Positions 19,229 through 27,517 of a stretch of DNA of 64,000 nucleotides are shown piece by piece (positions within the stretch are counted from its first letter, which is position 1; each line of letters begins with the position of its first letter). The position numbers and the translations under genes were made by a program. The stretch spans positions 2,976,001 to 3,040,000 of the forward strand of contig NZ_MVDG02000001.1 of assembly GCF_002008315.2 (NCBI RefSeq), given 5' to 3'. The notes beneath the pieces are model-generated. The model saw nothing but the letters and a program-made list of their open reading frames with translations, searched no databases and was not told where the DNA came from. Source of the DNA: Arthrobacter sp. KBS0703. GTDB lineage: Bacteria > Actinomycetota > Actinomycetes > Actinomycetales > Micrococcaceae.

Positions 19229-19525
19229 ATGCAGGAATTGCTGATCATTCTTCAGGACGGCTTCAACGGGGACGAAGTCGCCATCACGGTCAACGGCAAG
19301 GAGGCCCGGTACGACCGCGATGTCACTACCCGGGCGCTCCTGGGAATGGCCGAGGAAGTGTCCGTGGAACTGCCCGCAAAAGGCGCCACGGTGGGCGTGG
19401 AAGTCACCAGCCGCAACCTCAGCGCCGAAAAGAAGCTCCACGGCAGGCCCCGCAGCCTCCTCGTGTCCATCGAGGACGGCGAGCTGGTGCTCAGCGAAGG
19501 GACCGGGCGCGAGGCGTTCCTCTGA
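19229..19525 (+). CDS. Small conserved hypothetical protein
   Basis: A 98-residue acidic soluble protein (MQELLIILQDGFNGDEVAIT) with a probable beta-rich fold; no catalytic motif recognised. An AGGCGG site lies six bases before the ATG. The gene is divergent from tex, with about 195 bases between starts, and convergent with the triose-phosphate-isomerase homologue (21-base gap). Confidence 0.7.
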   Translation: MQELLIILQDGFNGDEVAITVNGKEARYDRDVTTRALLGMAEEVSVELPAKGATVGVEVTSRNLSAEKKLHGRPRSLLVSIEDGELVLSEGTGREAFL

Positions 19526-19546
19526 AGCGCCTTGCCGCTGAAGACC

Positions 19547-20392
19547 CTACTGTCCTTGGGTCTCCGCCAACGACAGCGCCTCGTCCAGCACCTTGCCGAA
19601 GTTCGCGGCGTCGTGCGCGAACCGGCCCAGGAAGAGGCCCGACACACCCTTGAGGTCGGGCAGCAGCCCGGGCTTCGCGGAGCCGCCGTAGATGACCGGC
19701 AGCTCCCGCAGACTGCGGCCGCCGTGCGAACCGCCCTCATTGGACCGGTGGGCGTCCAACATGTCCCGCAAGGAACGGACGACGGCGGACACGTATGCCG
19801 CGCTGGCCGGCTCGGCAGCGCCGATGGCCCAGACGGGCTCATAGGCGATGACCAGCCGTGACGCGAGGTCCCAGTCGCCCCGGATCGCGGCCTCGATCTG
19901 TCCGTACACAAAAGCGGCTGCTGCCCCGGCGCCGTCGGCTGGATCGGCGTCCGCCGCCGGAGTGGTTTCCTCCCCGACGCACAGCAGCGGGGTGACGCCG
20001 GCGCCGTCGGCCGCCTTGACCTTGAGCGCAACCATGGCGTCGTCCTCGCCGAAGTGGCGGCGGCGTTCGGCGTGGCCGATTTCGACCAGCCGGACGCCCA
20101 GCTCAGCGAGGAGCGACGGCGACACTTCCCCGGTCCACGGGCCGTCGGCCCAGCCGCAGTTCTGTGCACCAAGGACCAGCGGCGAGCCGGCAATGATCTC
20201 GCCAGCGGCTGGCAGCACGGGGAAGGACGGGATGACAAACGGGACCACCCGCCCGGCCGCGAGGGCCGGACGGGCGTCCACTTCATTGCGCAGCTCGCCC
20301 AGCCAGCGCAGGCTGTCCCGGTAGCCGAGGTACATCTTGGTGCTGACTCCGACGTACACGGTGCCGGTGCTGACCGGGTTGAGCTGCGTCAA
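19547..20392 (-). CDS. Triose-phosphate-isomerase homologue, likely tetrulose-phosphate isomerase
   Basis: A TIM-fold isomerase of 281 residues that keeps the triad: Lys19 (STKMYLG), His107 (EIGHAERR) and Glu185 (AYEPVWAIG), plus the YGGS phosphate loop. It diverges from housekeeping TpiA, with an Ala/Asp insert (TTPAADADPADGAGAAAA) in the middle. It is the last gene of a catabolic unit that also holds a DhaK-type kinase and an RpiB-type isomerase. In mycobacterial tetritol catabolism such a homologue (LerI) converts L-erythrulose 1-phosphate to D-erythrulose 4-phosphate, and I infer the same role here. A second glycolytic-type TpiA is the alternative. Confidence 0.85.
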   Translation of the reverse strand: MTQLNPVSTGTVYVGVSTKMYLGYRDSLRWLGELRNEVDARPALAAGRVVPFVIPSFPVLPAAGEIIAGSPLVLGAQNCGWADGPWTGEVSPSLLAELGVRLVEIGHAERRRHFGEDDAMVALKVKAADGAGVTPLLCVGEETTPAADADPADGAGAAAAFVYGQIEAAIRGDWDLASRLVIAYEPVWAIGAAEPASAAYVSAVVRSLRDMLDAHRSNEGGSHGGRSLRELPVIYGGSAKPGLLPDLKGVSGLFLGRFAHDAANFGKVLDEALSLAETQGQ

Positions 20393-20494
20393 TGTGTTTC
20401 CTGCCGTTTCGTTCCGGGACTGGCATTCCTCGACTTGCGAAGGCGCCTGATCAATACGAGGTTCGATCGGGCACCAGCCAGCCTCTTTCAGTGC

Positions 20495-21847
20495 CTACTT
20501 TTCCAGGAGTTCGTCTGCCTTGTTCTGGAACTTCCTGGTACCAAACATCATGGCTGCTGCGAGGAACGGCAGCACACCGAGCGCGTAGACACCCATGGTG
20601 CCGGTGTCCGATGCGGTGACCTGGTTGACGGTGGTCCGCAGGATCGGGGCTACGAAGCCGCCCAGGTTACCGAGCGAGTTGATGAGTCCGATGCCGGCCG
20701 CGGCAGCGGTTCCGGTGAGGAACGCCGTCGGGTAGGACCAGGCAATGGGACCGATCGAGAGGAAGCTGCAGACCGCCAGCGAAATGAAGACGATGCCCAG
20801 TGCCGGAACGTGGTTGGCGCCGGCCCAGGCCGAGCCGAAGATGCAGAGGCCCGTGGAGATGAACAGCCCGGTACCCCAGACACGGCGGCGGACCACCGTG
20901 TTGGCCGCCTTGCCGATGAAGTAGCAGGCGAAGATGCCGAAGAACCACGGGATGGCTGCCATGAGCCCGACGGCGAGGCCAACTTTCTGGCCGGTCAGCT
21001 GGGCCACCTGCTGCGGGAGGTAGAACGTCACGCCGTAAACCGCGATCTGGAGGCAGAAGTAGATCACCGTGAAGTACCAGACCTTGCCGTTCTTCATGGC
21101 CGCGAGCACGCCACGGGGACCGGATTCTTCCTTGACGGTGTCCTCGAGGGCCATGACGTCAAGGAGGGCCTTCTTCTCGTCCTTGGCCAGGAACTTGGCG
21201 TCCTGCGGGCTGTTGATGAGGAAGAAGAAGGCGGCGACGCCGGCGAGCACCGCGAGTATGCCCTCGACGAAGAACATGACCTGCCAGCCCTGGACGCCGG
21301 GGACCTGGTCGCCGATGTTGATGAGCCAGCCGGACAGCGGTGCGCCCATCATCTGGGAGAACGGCTGGGCCAGGTAGAAGATGGCGAACATCTTGACGCG
21401 GACCTTGTTCGGGAACCAGGCCGCCAGGAACATGATGACGCCCGGGAACAGCCCGGCTTCGGTCACACCCAGCAGGAACCGCAGGATGATGAAGGAGGTC
21501 TCGCCCTGGACGAAGGCGAAGCAGGCCGAAACGATGCCCCAGGTGATGGCGATACGGGCCAGCCACACCTTGGCGCCGAACTTGGTCAGCAGCAGGTTGG
21601 ACGGGATCTCGAACAGGGCGTAGCCGATGAAGAAGATGCCCGCGCCAAGGGCGTACGCACCGGCCGTGATGCCTTTGTCCACGCCGAGGGCGGCCTCGGC
21701 GAAGCCCACGTTGGTGCGGTCCAGGAAGGCCACGACGTAAAGGATGACGAGCATCGGCATGAGCCGGAAGGACGCCTTGGAGATCGCCGATTTGAGAACC
21801 GGCGAGTCCAGCAATTCCTTGGTAGTGCTCGGCGTTGTGACAGTCAT
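20495..21847 (-). CDS. MFS transporter, anion:cation symporter (ACS) type
   Basis: A 450-residue permease with 12 predicted membrane segments. The start RLMPMLVILYVVAFLDRTNVGFAEAAL, then LLGVTEAGLFPGVIMFLAAWFP, is the usual ACS-family pattern, which transports sugar acids and organic anions. The cytoplasmic loop between segments 6 and 7 is at residues 205-240. It lies inside the erythrulose-type operon, so it probably imports the pathway substrate. About 100 bases separate it from each neighbour. The ATG at 21847 has an AGGAG site. Confidence 0.88.
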   Translation of the reverse strand: MTVTTPSTTKELLDSPVLKSAISKASFRLMPMLVILYVVAFLDRTNVGFAEAALGVDKGITAGAYALGAGIFFIGYALFEIPSNLLLTKFGAKVWLARIAITWGIVSACFAFVQGETSFIILRFLLGVTEAGLFPGVIMFLAAWFPNKVRVKMFAIFYLAQPFSQMMGAPLSGWLINIGDQVPGVQGWQVMFFVEGILAVLAGVAAFFFLINSPQDAKFLAKDEKKALLDVMALEDTVKEESGPRGVLAAMKNGKVWYFTVIYFCLQIAVYGVTFYLPQQVAQLTGQKVGLAVGLMAAIPWFFGIFACYFIGKAANTVVRRRVWGTGLFISTGLCIFGSAWAGANHVPALGIVFISLAVCSFLSIGPIAWSYPTAFLTGTAAAAGIGLINSLGNLGGFVAPILRTTVNQVTASDTGTMGVYALGVLPFLAAAMMFGTRKFQNKADELLEK

Positions 21848-21958
21848 TCAAACTCCTCGTTGAGCAGGTAAGTGAGCAAATCAGAAAGGCAAATCGATGA
21901 GACCGATTCGACGGGAACCAGTCAGGTAATTCGGTGGGCGCCTAAGTCAGCGGAGCAC

Positions 21959-22123
21959 TCAGAACGAGAACGCGATGAGCAGTACGCCTACCAGGCTTGC
22001 GAGGACGCCGACGGCCAGGTAAATCTTGCGTTCCCTGGTCCACGAGCTGAATCCGGCGGTAAGTGCCTGGGCGCTTGCCGGCCGTGTGCTCGCCGGGCCG
22101 GCGCGGTGGTTGTTCTGGGCCAT
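21959..22123 (-). CDS. 54-residue single-pass membrane peptide
   Basis: A short gene starting MAQNNHRAGPAST, with a Ser/Thr/Ala-rich N-terminus of about 30 residues, a basic segment (TRERK) and one hydrophobic helix to the C-terminus (IYLAVGVLASLVGVLLIAFSF). A strong ribosome site (GGAAGGA) precedes the ATG at 22123. It starts 11 bases after the SDR stop and lies 111 bases before the MFS gene, in the same operon. Function unknown; a transporter accessory peptide is possible. Confidence 0.6.
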   Translation of the reverse strand: MAQNNHRAGPASTRPASAQALTAGFSSWTRERKIYLAVGVLASLVGVLLIAFSF

Positions 22124-22134
22124 GGTGGTCCTTC

Positions 22135-22902
22135 CTAGTGCATGTAGAGGCCGCCATCCACATTCAGCGTCTGGCCGGAGATGTATCCGGCGTCCTCGCT
22201 GATGAGGAAGGCGATGGCTGCTGCGATGTCGCGGGTGGATCCGACGCGGTTGACCACGAGGTCCTTGGTGAGCTCGTCCTTGCGTTCCTGGCTCAGCGTT
22301 CCTCCCATGATGTCGGTGTCGATGGGGCCCGGCGAGATGGCGTTGACGGTGATGTCGTACTCGCCCAGTTCGCGGGCGGTGGCGCGGGTCAGGCCGATGA
22401 CGCCGGCCTTCGCCACGGAGTACGGGGTCTTGGAGAAGGTTCCGCCGCCGCGCTGGGCGGAGACGGAGGAGATGTTCACGATGCGTCCGATCCGGTTCTT
22501 GACCATGGACTCTGCGACGCGGCGCGTGGCGTAGTGGACGCCGTTGAGGTTGATGTTCAGCACGCGGTCCCACTCGGCGGCGTCGAGCTCCAGGTACGGA
22601 ACTGGCGAGCTGACGCCTGCCACGTTGGCGAGCGCGACGATCTGCGGAAGTTCGGCCTCGATCGAGTCGATCGCGGCACGCACCGACGCCTCATCGGCCA
22701 CATTGGCGCCGGCGCCGTGCGCCTTCACACCGTATTGTTCCGCAATTTCCTTGGCCGTGGCCCGGCAAAGGGCGTCGTCGAGGTCGATGATGCCGATGTT
22801 CCAGCCCTGCTCGGCGAGGTAGTTGGCCGTGGCCCGGCCGATCCCGCGCTCGGAGACGGCTCCGGTAACGATTGCGGTGCGTTCTGACGGAAAAATGCTC
22901 AT
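22135..22902 (-). CDS. Short-chain dehydrogenase/reductase
   Basis: A classical SDR of 255 residues. The NAD(P) motif (TGAVSERGIGRA) is at 13-24. The catalytic Ser is at about 145 (NISSVSAQRG), with Tyr161 and Lys165 (YSVAKAG). ISPGPIDTDIMGGTLSQERK and GQTLNVDGGLYMH follow. An AGGAG site fixes the ATG at 22902. Given its neighbours, it may oxidise a tetritol or hydroxy acid to a keto compound; D-threitol dehydrogenase of mycobacteria is also an SDR. The truncated SDR at the right edge of the window shares many motifs with it. Confidence 0.88.
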   Translation of the reverse strand: MSIFPSERTAIVTGAVSERGIGRATANYLAEQGWNIGIIDLDDALCRATAKEIAEQYGVKAHGAGANVADEASVRAAIDSIEAELPQIVALANVAGVSSPVPYLELDAAEWDRVLNINLNGVHYATRRVAESMVKNRIGRIVNISSVSAQRGGGTFSKTPYSVAKAGVIGLTRATARELGEYDITVNAISPGPIDTDIMGGTLSQERKDELTKDLVVNRVGSTRDIAAAIAFLISEDAGYISGQTLNVDGGLYMH

Positions 22903-22940
22903 GAATAGGCTCCTGGGGTGTGGCGAAGGGCAGGCAGCAA

Positions 22941-22974
22941 CAGTCACTGCCCGGCAAGGACCGGGCAGTGACTG
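22941..22974. other. Intercistronic 14-bp hairpin
   Basis: CAGTCACTGCCCGG (22941-22954) pairs perfectly with CCGGGCAGTGACTG (22961-22974). It lies in the 149-base gap between two genes of one operon. There is no T-tract on the minus strand, so RNA processing or stabilisation is likelier than termination. Confidence 0.6.
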
Positions 22975-23051
22975 ACGCTTTCTTGCGGTCCGGACCAGAA
23001 GGCCCGGACCAGTGGGTCGTTAGTGGATCAGCGCGTAGTTAATGGGCGCTG

Positions 23052-24020
23052 TTAGTTGATCGGCGCGGGGCCGAGGTCTTCGATGAGCTTCTGCATCGCA
23101 ACGTAGGCCTTGTTGCGGTAGGCGATCAGCTCGGGCGTGCGCTCGGCCGGGACGTTCAGGAAGCCTGCGCCGGTCTTGGTGCCCAGCTTGCCCGCCTCAA
23201 CGAGGTCCGTGAGGATCTTGGGCGTGGCGAAGCGCTCGGGGAAGTCGGTCTGCAGGGACTTGTAGCAGAAGTTGTAGACGTCCAGGCCGGCCATGTCGGC
23301 GATGGCGAACGGGCCGAAGAACGGGAGCCGGAAGCCGAAGGTGGTGCGGACCAGGGTGTCAACGTCTTCCGCCGTCGCAATGCCCTGTTCCACCAGCTGC
23401 GCGGCCTCGTGGAACAGCGCGTACTGCAGGCGGTTGAGCACGAATCCGGTGACGTCCTTGACCACGGCGGTCTGCTTGTTGGCGGCGTGGACGAGGTCCC
23501 GGACGGCGCCCACGGTCTCGGCCGAAGTGCCTGCGTGAGGGATGATCTCCACACCCGGGATGAACGGCGAGGGGTTGGAAAAGTGCACGCCCAGGAAGCG
23601 TTCCGGGTTGCTGACCGGTTCGGACAGGTCCGCGATGGAGATGGTGGAGGTGTTGGAACCGATGATCGCGTCCGGACGGGCGGCCGCGCTGATGCGGGCC
23701 AGCGTCTGGTGCTTGATCTCGATGACCTCGGGCACGGCCTCCTCGATGAAGTCGGCGTCCGCGACGGCCTCCTCGATGTCCTTGGCAGCCCAGAGGTTCT
23801 GCTTCAGGATCTCGGTGGCTCCTGCTGGGAACAGGCCGTCGGCCACGAACTGGTCGGATTCGGTGAGGAGCCGCTCGTAGTTCTTCTGGGCAACCTCGGC
23901 GGACACGTCAGCCAAGGCAACGCGTGCGCCGCCAAGGGCCAGGACCTGCGCGATGCCGCCGCCCATGTATCCCGAGCCGACGACGGCAATCTTGCGCGAG
24001 CTGTTGGGTGTTTCTGTCAT
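23052..24020 (-). CDS. 3-hydroxyacyl-CoA dehydrogenase family oxidoreductase
   Basis: A 322-residue NAD-dependent dehydrogenase. The dinucleotide motif is VVGSGYMGGGIAQ (13-25), and the family active-site region is VHFSNPSPFIPGVEIIPH, with the His replacing HFFNP. VTGFVLNRLQYALFHEAAQLVEQG follows, from the C-terminal domain. Relatives without CoA substrates oxidise sugar acids (L-gulonate, apionate-type compounds). In this operon a hydroxy-acid sugar substrate is more likely than fatty acids. Two bases separate it from the rpiB-type gene upstream. Confidence 0.85.
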   Translation of the reverse strand: MTETPNSSRKIAVVGSGYMGGGIAQVLALGGARVALADVSAEVAQKNYERLLTESDQFVADGLFPAGATEILKQNLWAAKDIEEAVADADFIEEAVPEVIEIKHQTLARISAAARPDAIIGSNTSTISIADLSEPVSNPERFLGVHFSNPSPFIPGVEIIPHAGTSAETVGAVRDLVHAANKQTAVVKDVTGFVLNRLQYALFHEAAQLVEQGIATAEDVDTLVRTTFGFRLPFFGPFAIADMAGLDVYNFCYKSLQTDFPERFATPKILTDLVEAGKLGTKTGAGFLNVPAERTPELIAYRNKAYVAMQKLIEDLGPAPIN

Positions 24021-24022
24021 GG

Positions 24023-24505
24023 TCAGTCAGCCTTCGTGTAGTCGGGTTCGTAGGAGCAGATGGCCTCCACCTTGGCGGCCGAGGACGAGTTCTCATCGAA
24101 GCGGTGCGCGAGCCATTCGCCCACGAGCTTCTTGGCGAGCTCGAGGCCGATCACGCGCTGGCCCATGGTGAGGACCTGGGCGTTGTTGCTCAGGACGGAG
24201 CGCTCAACGGAGTAGCTGTCGTGTGCGGTTACGGCACGGATTCCAGGTACCTTGTTGGCCGCGATGGCCACGCCGAGCCCGGTGCCGCAGATCAGCAGCG
24301 CCCGGTCGGCTTCGCCCGCGGCTACTTTGCGGGCGGCGTTGACGGCGACGTGCGGGTAGGCAGTGGAATCGTTGGCGCCCACGCCGATGTCCAGCACCGA
24401 TGCCACGCGGCTGTCTGCCTCGAGCAGGGCCTTCAGGGCTTCCTTGTATTCGACGCCGGCCTCATCGTTGCCGATGACAATGCGCCAGCCTGCGGTGTCA
24501 GTCAT
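24023..24505 (-). CDS. RpiB/LacAB-family sugar-phosphate isomerase
   Basis: A 160-residue aldose-ketose isomerase with [14 protein letters not shown] at the N-terminus, [17 protein letters not shown] (the conserved Cys and glycine loop), and [22 protein letters not shown]. RpiB enzymes interconvert ribose and ribulose 5-phosphates. In tetritol pathways the homologue (DerI) turns D-erythrulose 4-phosphate into D-erythrose 4-phosphate, which fits this operon. The ATG at 24505 overlaps the kinase gene end by eight bases and has a GGAG site six bases upstream; an ATG four codons earlier is possible. Confidence 0.88.
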   Translation of the reverse strand: MTDTAGWRIVIGNDEAGVEYKEALKALLEADSRVASVLDIGVGANDSTAYPHVAVNAARKVAAGEADRALLICGTGLGVAIAANKVPGIRAVTAHDSYSVERSVLSNNAQVLTMGQRVIGLELAKKLVGEWLAHRFDENSSSAAKVEAICSYEPDYTKAD

Positions 24506-26276
24506 TTTTTGCTCCATTTCCGGCCGCTGCGGCCAGCTTTGAATTGTCGGCGCCCGAAGTCCCGGCGCCGGATTCGATGTACGTGGCGATCCGCTCGGTG
24601 ATCAGTCCGAAGGAGACTGCGCCCGGATCGGGGTGGCCGAGGCTCTTTTCAGCCAAGGGGCGGGCCCGACCCTTGAGGGGGCGAAGGTCCGCGGTCTGCC
24701 GGGCGGCTTCCGTTGCCGCGGCAGCGGCTTCGGCGAGGGCGCTGCCCAAGGAGGCACCGCCGTCGGACGCTTTCAGGAAGGCGTCCCGGAACGGCAGCAG
24801 GGCGTCAACCATGGTCTTGTCCCCCGGTTCTGCCTTGCCCAGTTCGGTGATGGCGTCCGTGAAGGCGGTGACGGCGGCTGCCGCGTCTGCGGCCCGGTAC
24901 GACTCGCGGTTGCCCAGGGCCAGGCCCGCTGCGATCACGGCCGATCCCCACAGCGCCCCGGAGGTTCCGCCGGCGCGCTCGCTCCACGCTTCTCCGGCCT
25001 CGGTGAGGACGTGCTGTACCGAGGCTCCGGCCGCCGCGTTCTGCTCGCCGGCGGCCGTTGCGGCGTCCACACCGCGGCGCATGCCGATACCGTGGTCGCC
25101 GTCGCCGGCAATGGCGTCCAGGTTGCCCAGTTCCTCTTCATGTTCGACGACGACGTCCCGCACCTGGGCGAGCACGGCGGCTGCCAGCCGGCCCAGGTCC
25201 GCGGACGCCGCAGTGGCCTTCTCGGTCTCTTCCGCAGCGACGGCTTCGGGTCCGGCCATTTCGCGGCGGGCACGCGGCGCGAGGTTGCCTTTGCGGTACG
25301 CCGGGGTGTCGGCCGGGGCCGCCCAGAACTGCTCGAGTTCGTCGTCGAGCCACAGGAGGGTGAGCGAGAGTCCGGACATGTCCAGGCTCGTGACCAACTC
25401 GCCGCACTCCGGTTCCACCACTGTCAGGCCGGCCTTGCTGAGGAGCTTTTCGACCTTGCCGAAGAGGAGGAACAGTTCGTCGTACTTGACCGTGCCTAGG
25501 CCGTTGACGATTGCCACCACCCGGTCACCGGAGTCTGCCGGCTTATCCTCCAGGAGGCGGGAGACCAGTAGCTCGGCCAGTTCGGAGGCGGTGGGCATGG
25601 GGTGTTCGGAGATGCCGGGCTCGCCGTGGATGCCCAGGCCCAGCGACATCTGGCCGGCCGGCACCTGGAAGAGCGGCTCGGAGGCGCCGGGCAGGGTGCA
25701 GCCGCTGAAGGCCACGCCCAGTGAGCGGGTGCGGTGGTTCGTTTTGATGGCCAGCCGTTCCACCTCATCGAGGCCCAGGCCGGCCTCGGCTGCGGCGCCT
25801 GCGATCTTGAAGACGGTGAGGTCGCCGGCGATGCCGCGGCGCTTTTCGATCTGGTCCAGCGGGGCGCTGGCGATGTCGTCGGTGACCAGGACGGTGCGGG
25901 TCTCGATGCCCTCGGCGTTGAGCCGCAGCTGGGCCTGGCCGAAGTGCAGGACGTCGCCGGCGTAGTTGCCGTAGCTGAGGAGCACGCCGCCGCCGGCGTT
26001 GGCTGCCTTGGCCACGCGGTAGACCTGCCCGGCCGCGGGGGACGCGAACATGTTGCCGCAGGCGGAGGCTGCGGCAAGCCCCGGGCCGACGAGCCCGGCG
26101 AAGGCCGGGTAGTGTCCCGAGCCGCCGCCAATTACGAGTGCCACCTGGCCGGAGGTCATTTCGGTGGAGCGGACGACGCCGCCGTCCACGCGGGCGACGT
26201 AGCCGCGGTTGGCAGCCACGAAGCCGTCCAGCGCCTCATCCGCGAAATCAGCGGGATTGTCGAAGATCTGAGTCAT
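24498..26276 (-). CDS. DhaK-DhaL fused dihydroxyacetone/erythrulose kinase
   Basis: A single-chain ATP-dependent kinase of 592 residues. The DhaK domain shows IGGGSGHYP near 49-57 and the covalent substrate-binding His217 (GIHGEPG). The DhaL ATP domain begins near 360, with the Mg-binding DGDHG at 392-396 and [13 protein letters not shown]. Enzymes of this fusion type phosphorylate dihydroxyacetone or erythrulose. With the TIM and RpiB homologues downstream I infer an L- or D-erythrulose kinase. GAGGAA precedes the ATG. Dihydroxyacetone kinase is the alternative. Confidence 0.92.
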   Translation of the reverse strand: MTQIFDNPADFADEALDGFVAANRGYVARVDGGVVRSTEMTSGQVALVIGGGSGHYPAFAGLVGPGLAAASACGNMFASPAAGQVYRVAKAANAGGGVLLSYGNYAGDVLHFGQAQLRLNAEGIETRTVLVTDDIASAPLDQIEKRRGIAGDLTVFKIAGAAAEAGLGLDEVERLAIKTNHRTRSLGVAFSGCTLPGASEPLFQVPAGQMSLGLGIHGEPGISEHPMPTASELAELLVSRLLEDKPADSGDRVVAIVNGLGTVKYDELFLLFGKVEKLLSKAGLTVVEPECGELVTSLDMSGLSLTLLWLDDELEQFWAAPADTPAYRKGNLAPRARREMAGPEAVAAEETEKATAASADLGRLAAAVLAQVRDVVVEHEEELGNLDAIAGDGDHGIGMRRGVDAATAAGEQNAAAGASVQHVLTEAGEAWSERAGGTSGALWGSAVIAAGLALGNRESYRAADAAAAVTAFTDAITELGKAEPGDKTMVDALLPFRDAFLKASDGGASLGSALAEAAAAATEAARQTADLRPLKGRARPLAEKSLGHPDPGAVSFGLITERIATYIESGAGTSGADNSKLAAAAGNGAKND

Positions 26277-26316
26277 GGTTCCTCATTGAATCCGAGTTGG
26301 GTTGATCAGTTCTGGC

Positions 26317-26351
26317 GGGCACCGGCCGGAGTCGTACTCCGGCCGGTGCCC
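26317..26351. other. Intercistronic 16-bp hairpin
   Basis: GGGCACCGGCCGGAGT (26317-26332) pairs perfectly with ACTCCGGCCGGTGCCC (26336-26351) around a three-base loop. It is in the 153-base gap upstream of the kinase gene and has no T-tract on the minus strand. Confidence 0.65.
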
Positions 26352-26391
26352 CGGGATGACTGCCGTCCGAGCACTGCCGGCGGCCGCCGTC

Positions 26392-26423
26392 GGAAGTCAG
26401 GCTCCGGTGGGAACCTGACTTCC
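26392..26423. other. Second hairpin in the same gap
   Basis: GGAAGTCAGG (26392-26401) pairs with CCTGACTTCC (26414-26423), a ten-pair stem with a 12-base loop, just after the stop of the TIM-barrel gene. Confidence 0.6.
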
Positions 26424-26429
26424 GGGAGA

Positions 26430-27434
26430 CTAGGAGCTGGCGAGTCCGACGGCGGCCGGCTGCTGCCGTCCCTGTGCCACGAGGCTCTTGCCGAGCGCGT
26501 AGCCGTCCTTCTTGGGCAGGACGTGGCGGCGCAGGTATTCCTGGTTGCTGGCCGTCACGGAGAGGCCGTCTCCGCCGTAGTGCTCGGTGCAGATGATCCC
26601 CTGGTAGCCGGCGGCGATGGCCACCTTGAATGCCTCGCGGTAGTTGATCAGGCCGCTTTCCATGGGGGCGGGCATGGCCACGTAGCTGTCGCGGGCCACG
26701 TCCTCGTCACGGATGTAGTTCTTCATGTGCCAGTAGTTGGAGTACGGCATGGTCTTGGCGACCATTTCGCGCCAGTCCTCGATGGGCCGGTGCAGGCGGA
26801 TCAGGTTTCCGATGTCCGGGTTGAGGCCCACATTGGCGAGTCCGATGTCCTGGACCAGCTGCACGGACGAGTCCGCGGTGCCGAGGTAGGTGTCCTCATA
26901 CATTTCGAGCGAGAGCAGGACCCCCACCTCTGCGGCGTGACGGCCCAGTTCGCGGAAGCGGGTGACGGCCTTGTTCCAGGCATCCTTGTCCCCGACCGGA
27001 TCCTTGTAGCCTTCGACGGTCCAGAACCACAGCTGCTTCTGCTGCTCAGGGGTGATCGCCTGGTGCAGTCCGAACGAGACAACTTCGCAGCCGAGCTCGG
27101 CGGCGGCCTCGATGGTGCGGTGGCTGTATTCGAGGTTGGCTTCCCAGTTGCCTTCCTCGATCACGCTACGCCGGATGGCCGAGATGACGGGGATGCCGAC
27201 GCCCACGTTCTGGGCGGTCTGCTTGAATTCCGCGAGGCGCTCCTTGCTGAGGTCGCCGGGGCGGACCCAGCTGTCCGTGAGGTCGGCGTTGCTGAAGCCG
27301 GCTTCCTTGACCTCGGTCAGGACCTCGGCCCAGGCGGACGCGTCGGCATCGTTGATGTGGTTGCCCTGCGCGTCGGTGCCGGGAAACTGCAGCAGTGCTG
27401 CGGTGATGGGCCAGTTATCAGCTGTGTAAACCAC
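26430..27434 (-). CDS. Sugar-phosphate isomerase/epimerase-type TIM-barrel protein
   Basis: A xylose-isomerase-like (AP_endonuc_2) TIM-barrel protein of about 334 residues, beginning VVYTADNWPITAALLQF. Likely metal-binding residues occur in LLSLEMYEDTYLG (Glu), VGLNPDIGNLIRLHRP (Asp), YWHMKNYIRD (His) and IICTEHYGGDG (Glu). The exact reaction is not known: isomerisation, epimerisation or, as in one apionate route, decarboxylation of a keto sugar acid. It is the first gene of the long unit and lies just downstream of an operator. GTG at 27434 is preferred (AAGGAG 11 bases upstream); another GTG at 27446 abuts the ribosome site. Confidence 0.8.
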   Translation of the reverse strand: MVYTADNWPITAALLQFPGTDAQGNHINDADASAWAEVLTEVKEAGFSNADLTDSWVRPGDLSKERLAEFKQTAQNVGVGIPVISAIRRSVIEEGNWEANLEYSHRTIEAAAELGCEVVSFGLHQAITPEQQKQLWFWTVEGYKDPVGDKDAWNKAVTRFRELGRHAAEVGVLLSLEMYEDTYLGTADSSVQLVQDIGLANVGLNPDIGNLIRLHRPIEDWREMVAKTMPYSNYWHMKNYIRDEDVARDSYVAMPAPMESGLINYREAFKVAIAAGYQGIICTEHYGGDGLSVTASNQEYLRRHVLPKKDGYALGKSLVAQGRQQPAAVGLASS

Positions 27435-27466
27435 GTTGTTGTTCACTCCTTTGTGGGAATCCTCTT

Positions 27467-27476
27467 TCCTATAGGA
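27467..27476. promoter_or_regulatory. GntR-type operator, copy 1 (perfect palindrome)
   Basis: TCCTATAGGA is a perfect 10-base palindrome about 33 bases upstream of the TIM-barrel gene start. On the minus strand TATAGG could itself serve as a -10 element. Two more copies precede the MFS and gntR genes. Confidence 0.7.
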
Positions 27477-27517
27477 TTCATCATCGAGTGGGGTGTTGTC
27501 AAGGTCACACGGCAAGC

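Noticed and set aside
20054..21871. 605-codon plus-strand frame opposite the MFS and TIM genes
   Set aside because: Acidic, repetitive composition typical of antisense frames; both minus-strand genes have clear families.
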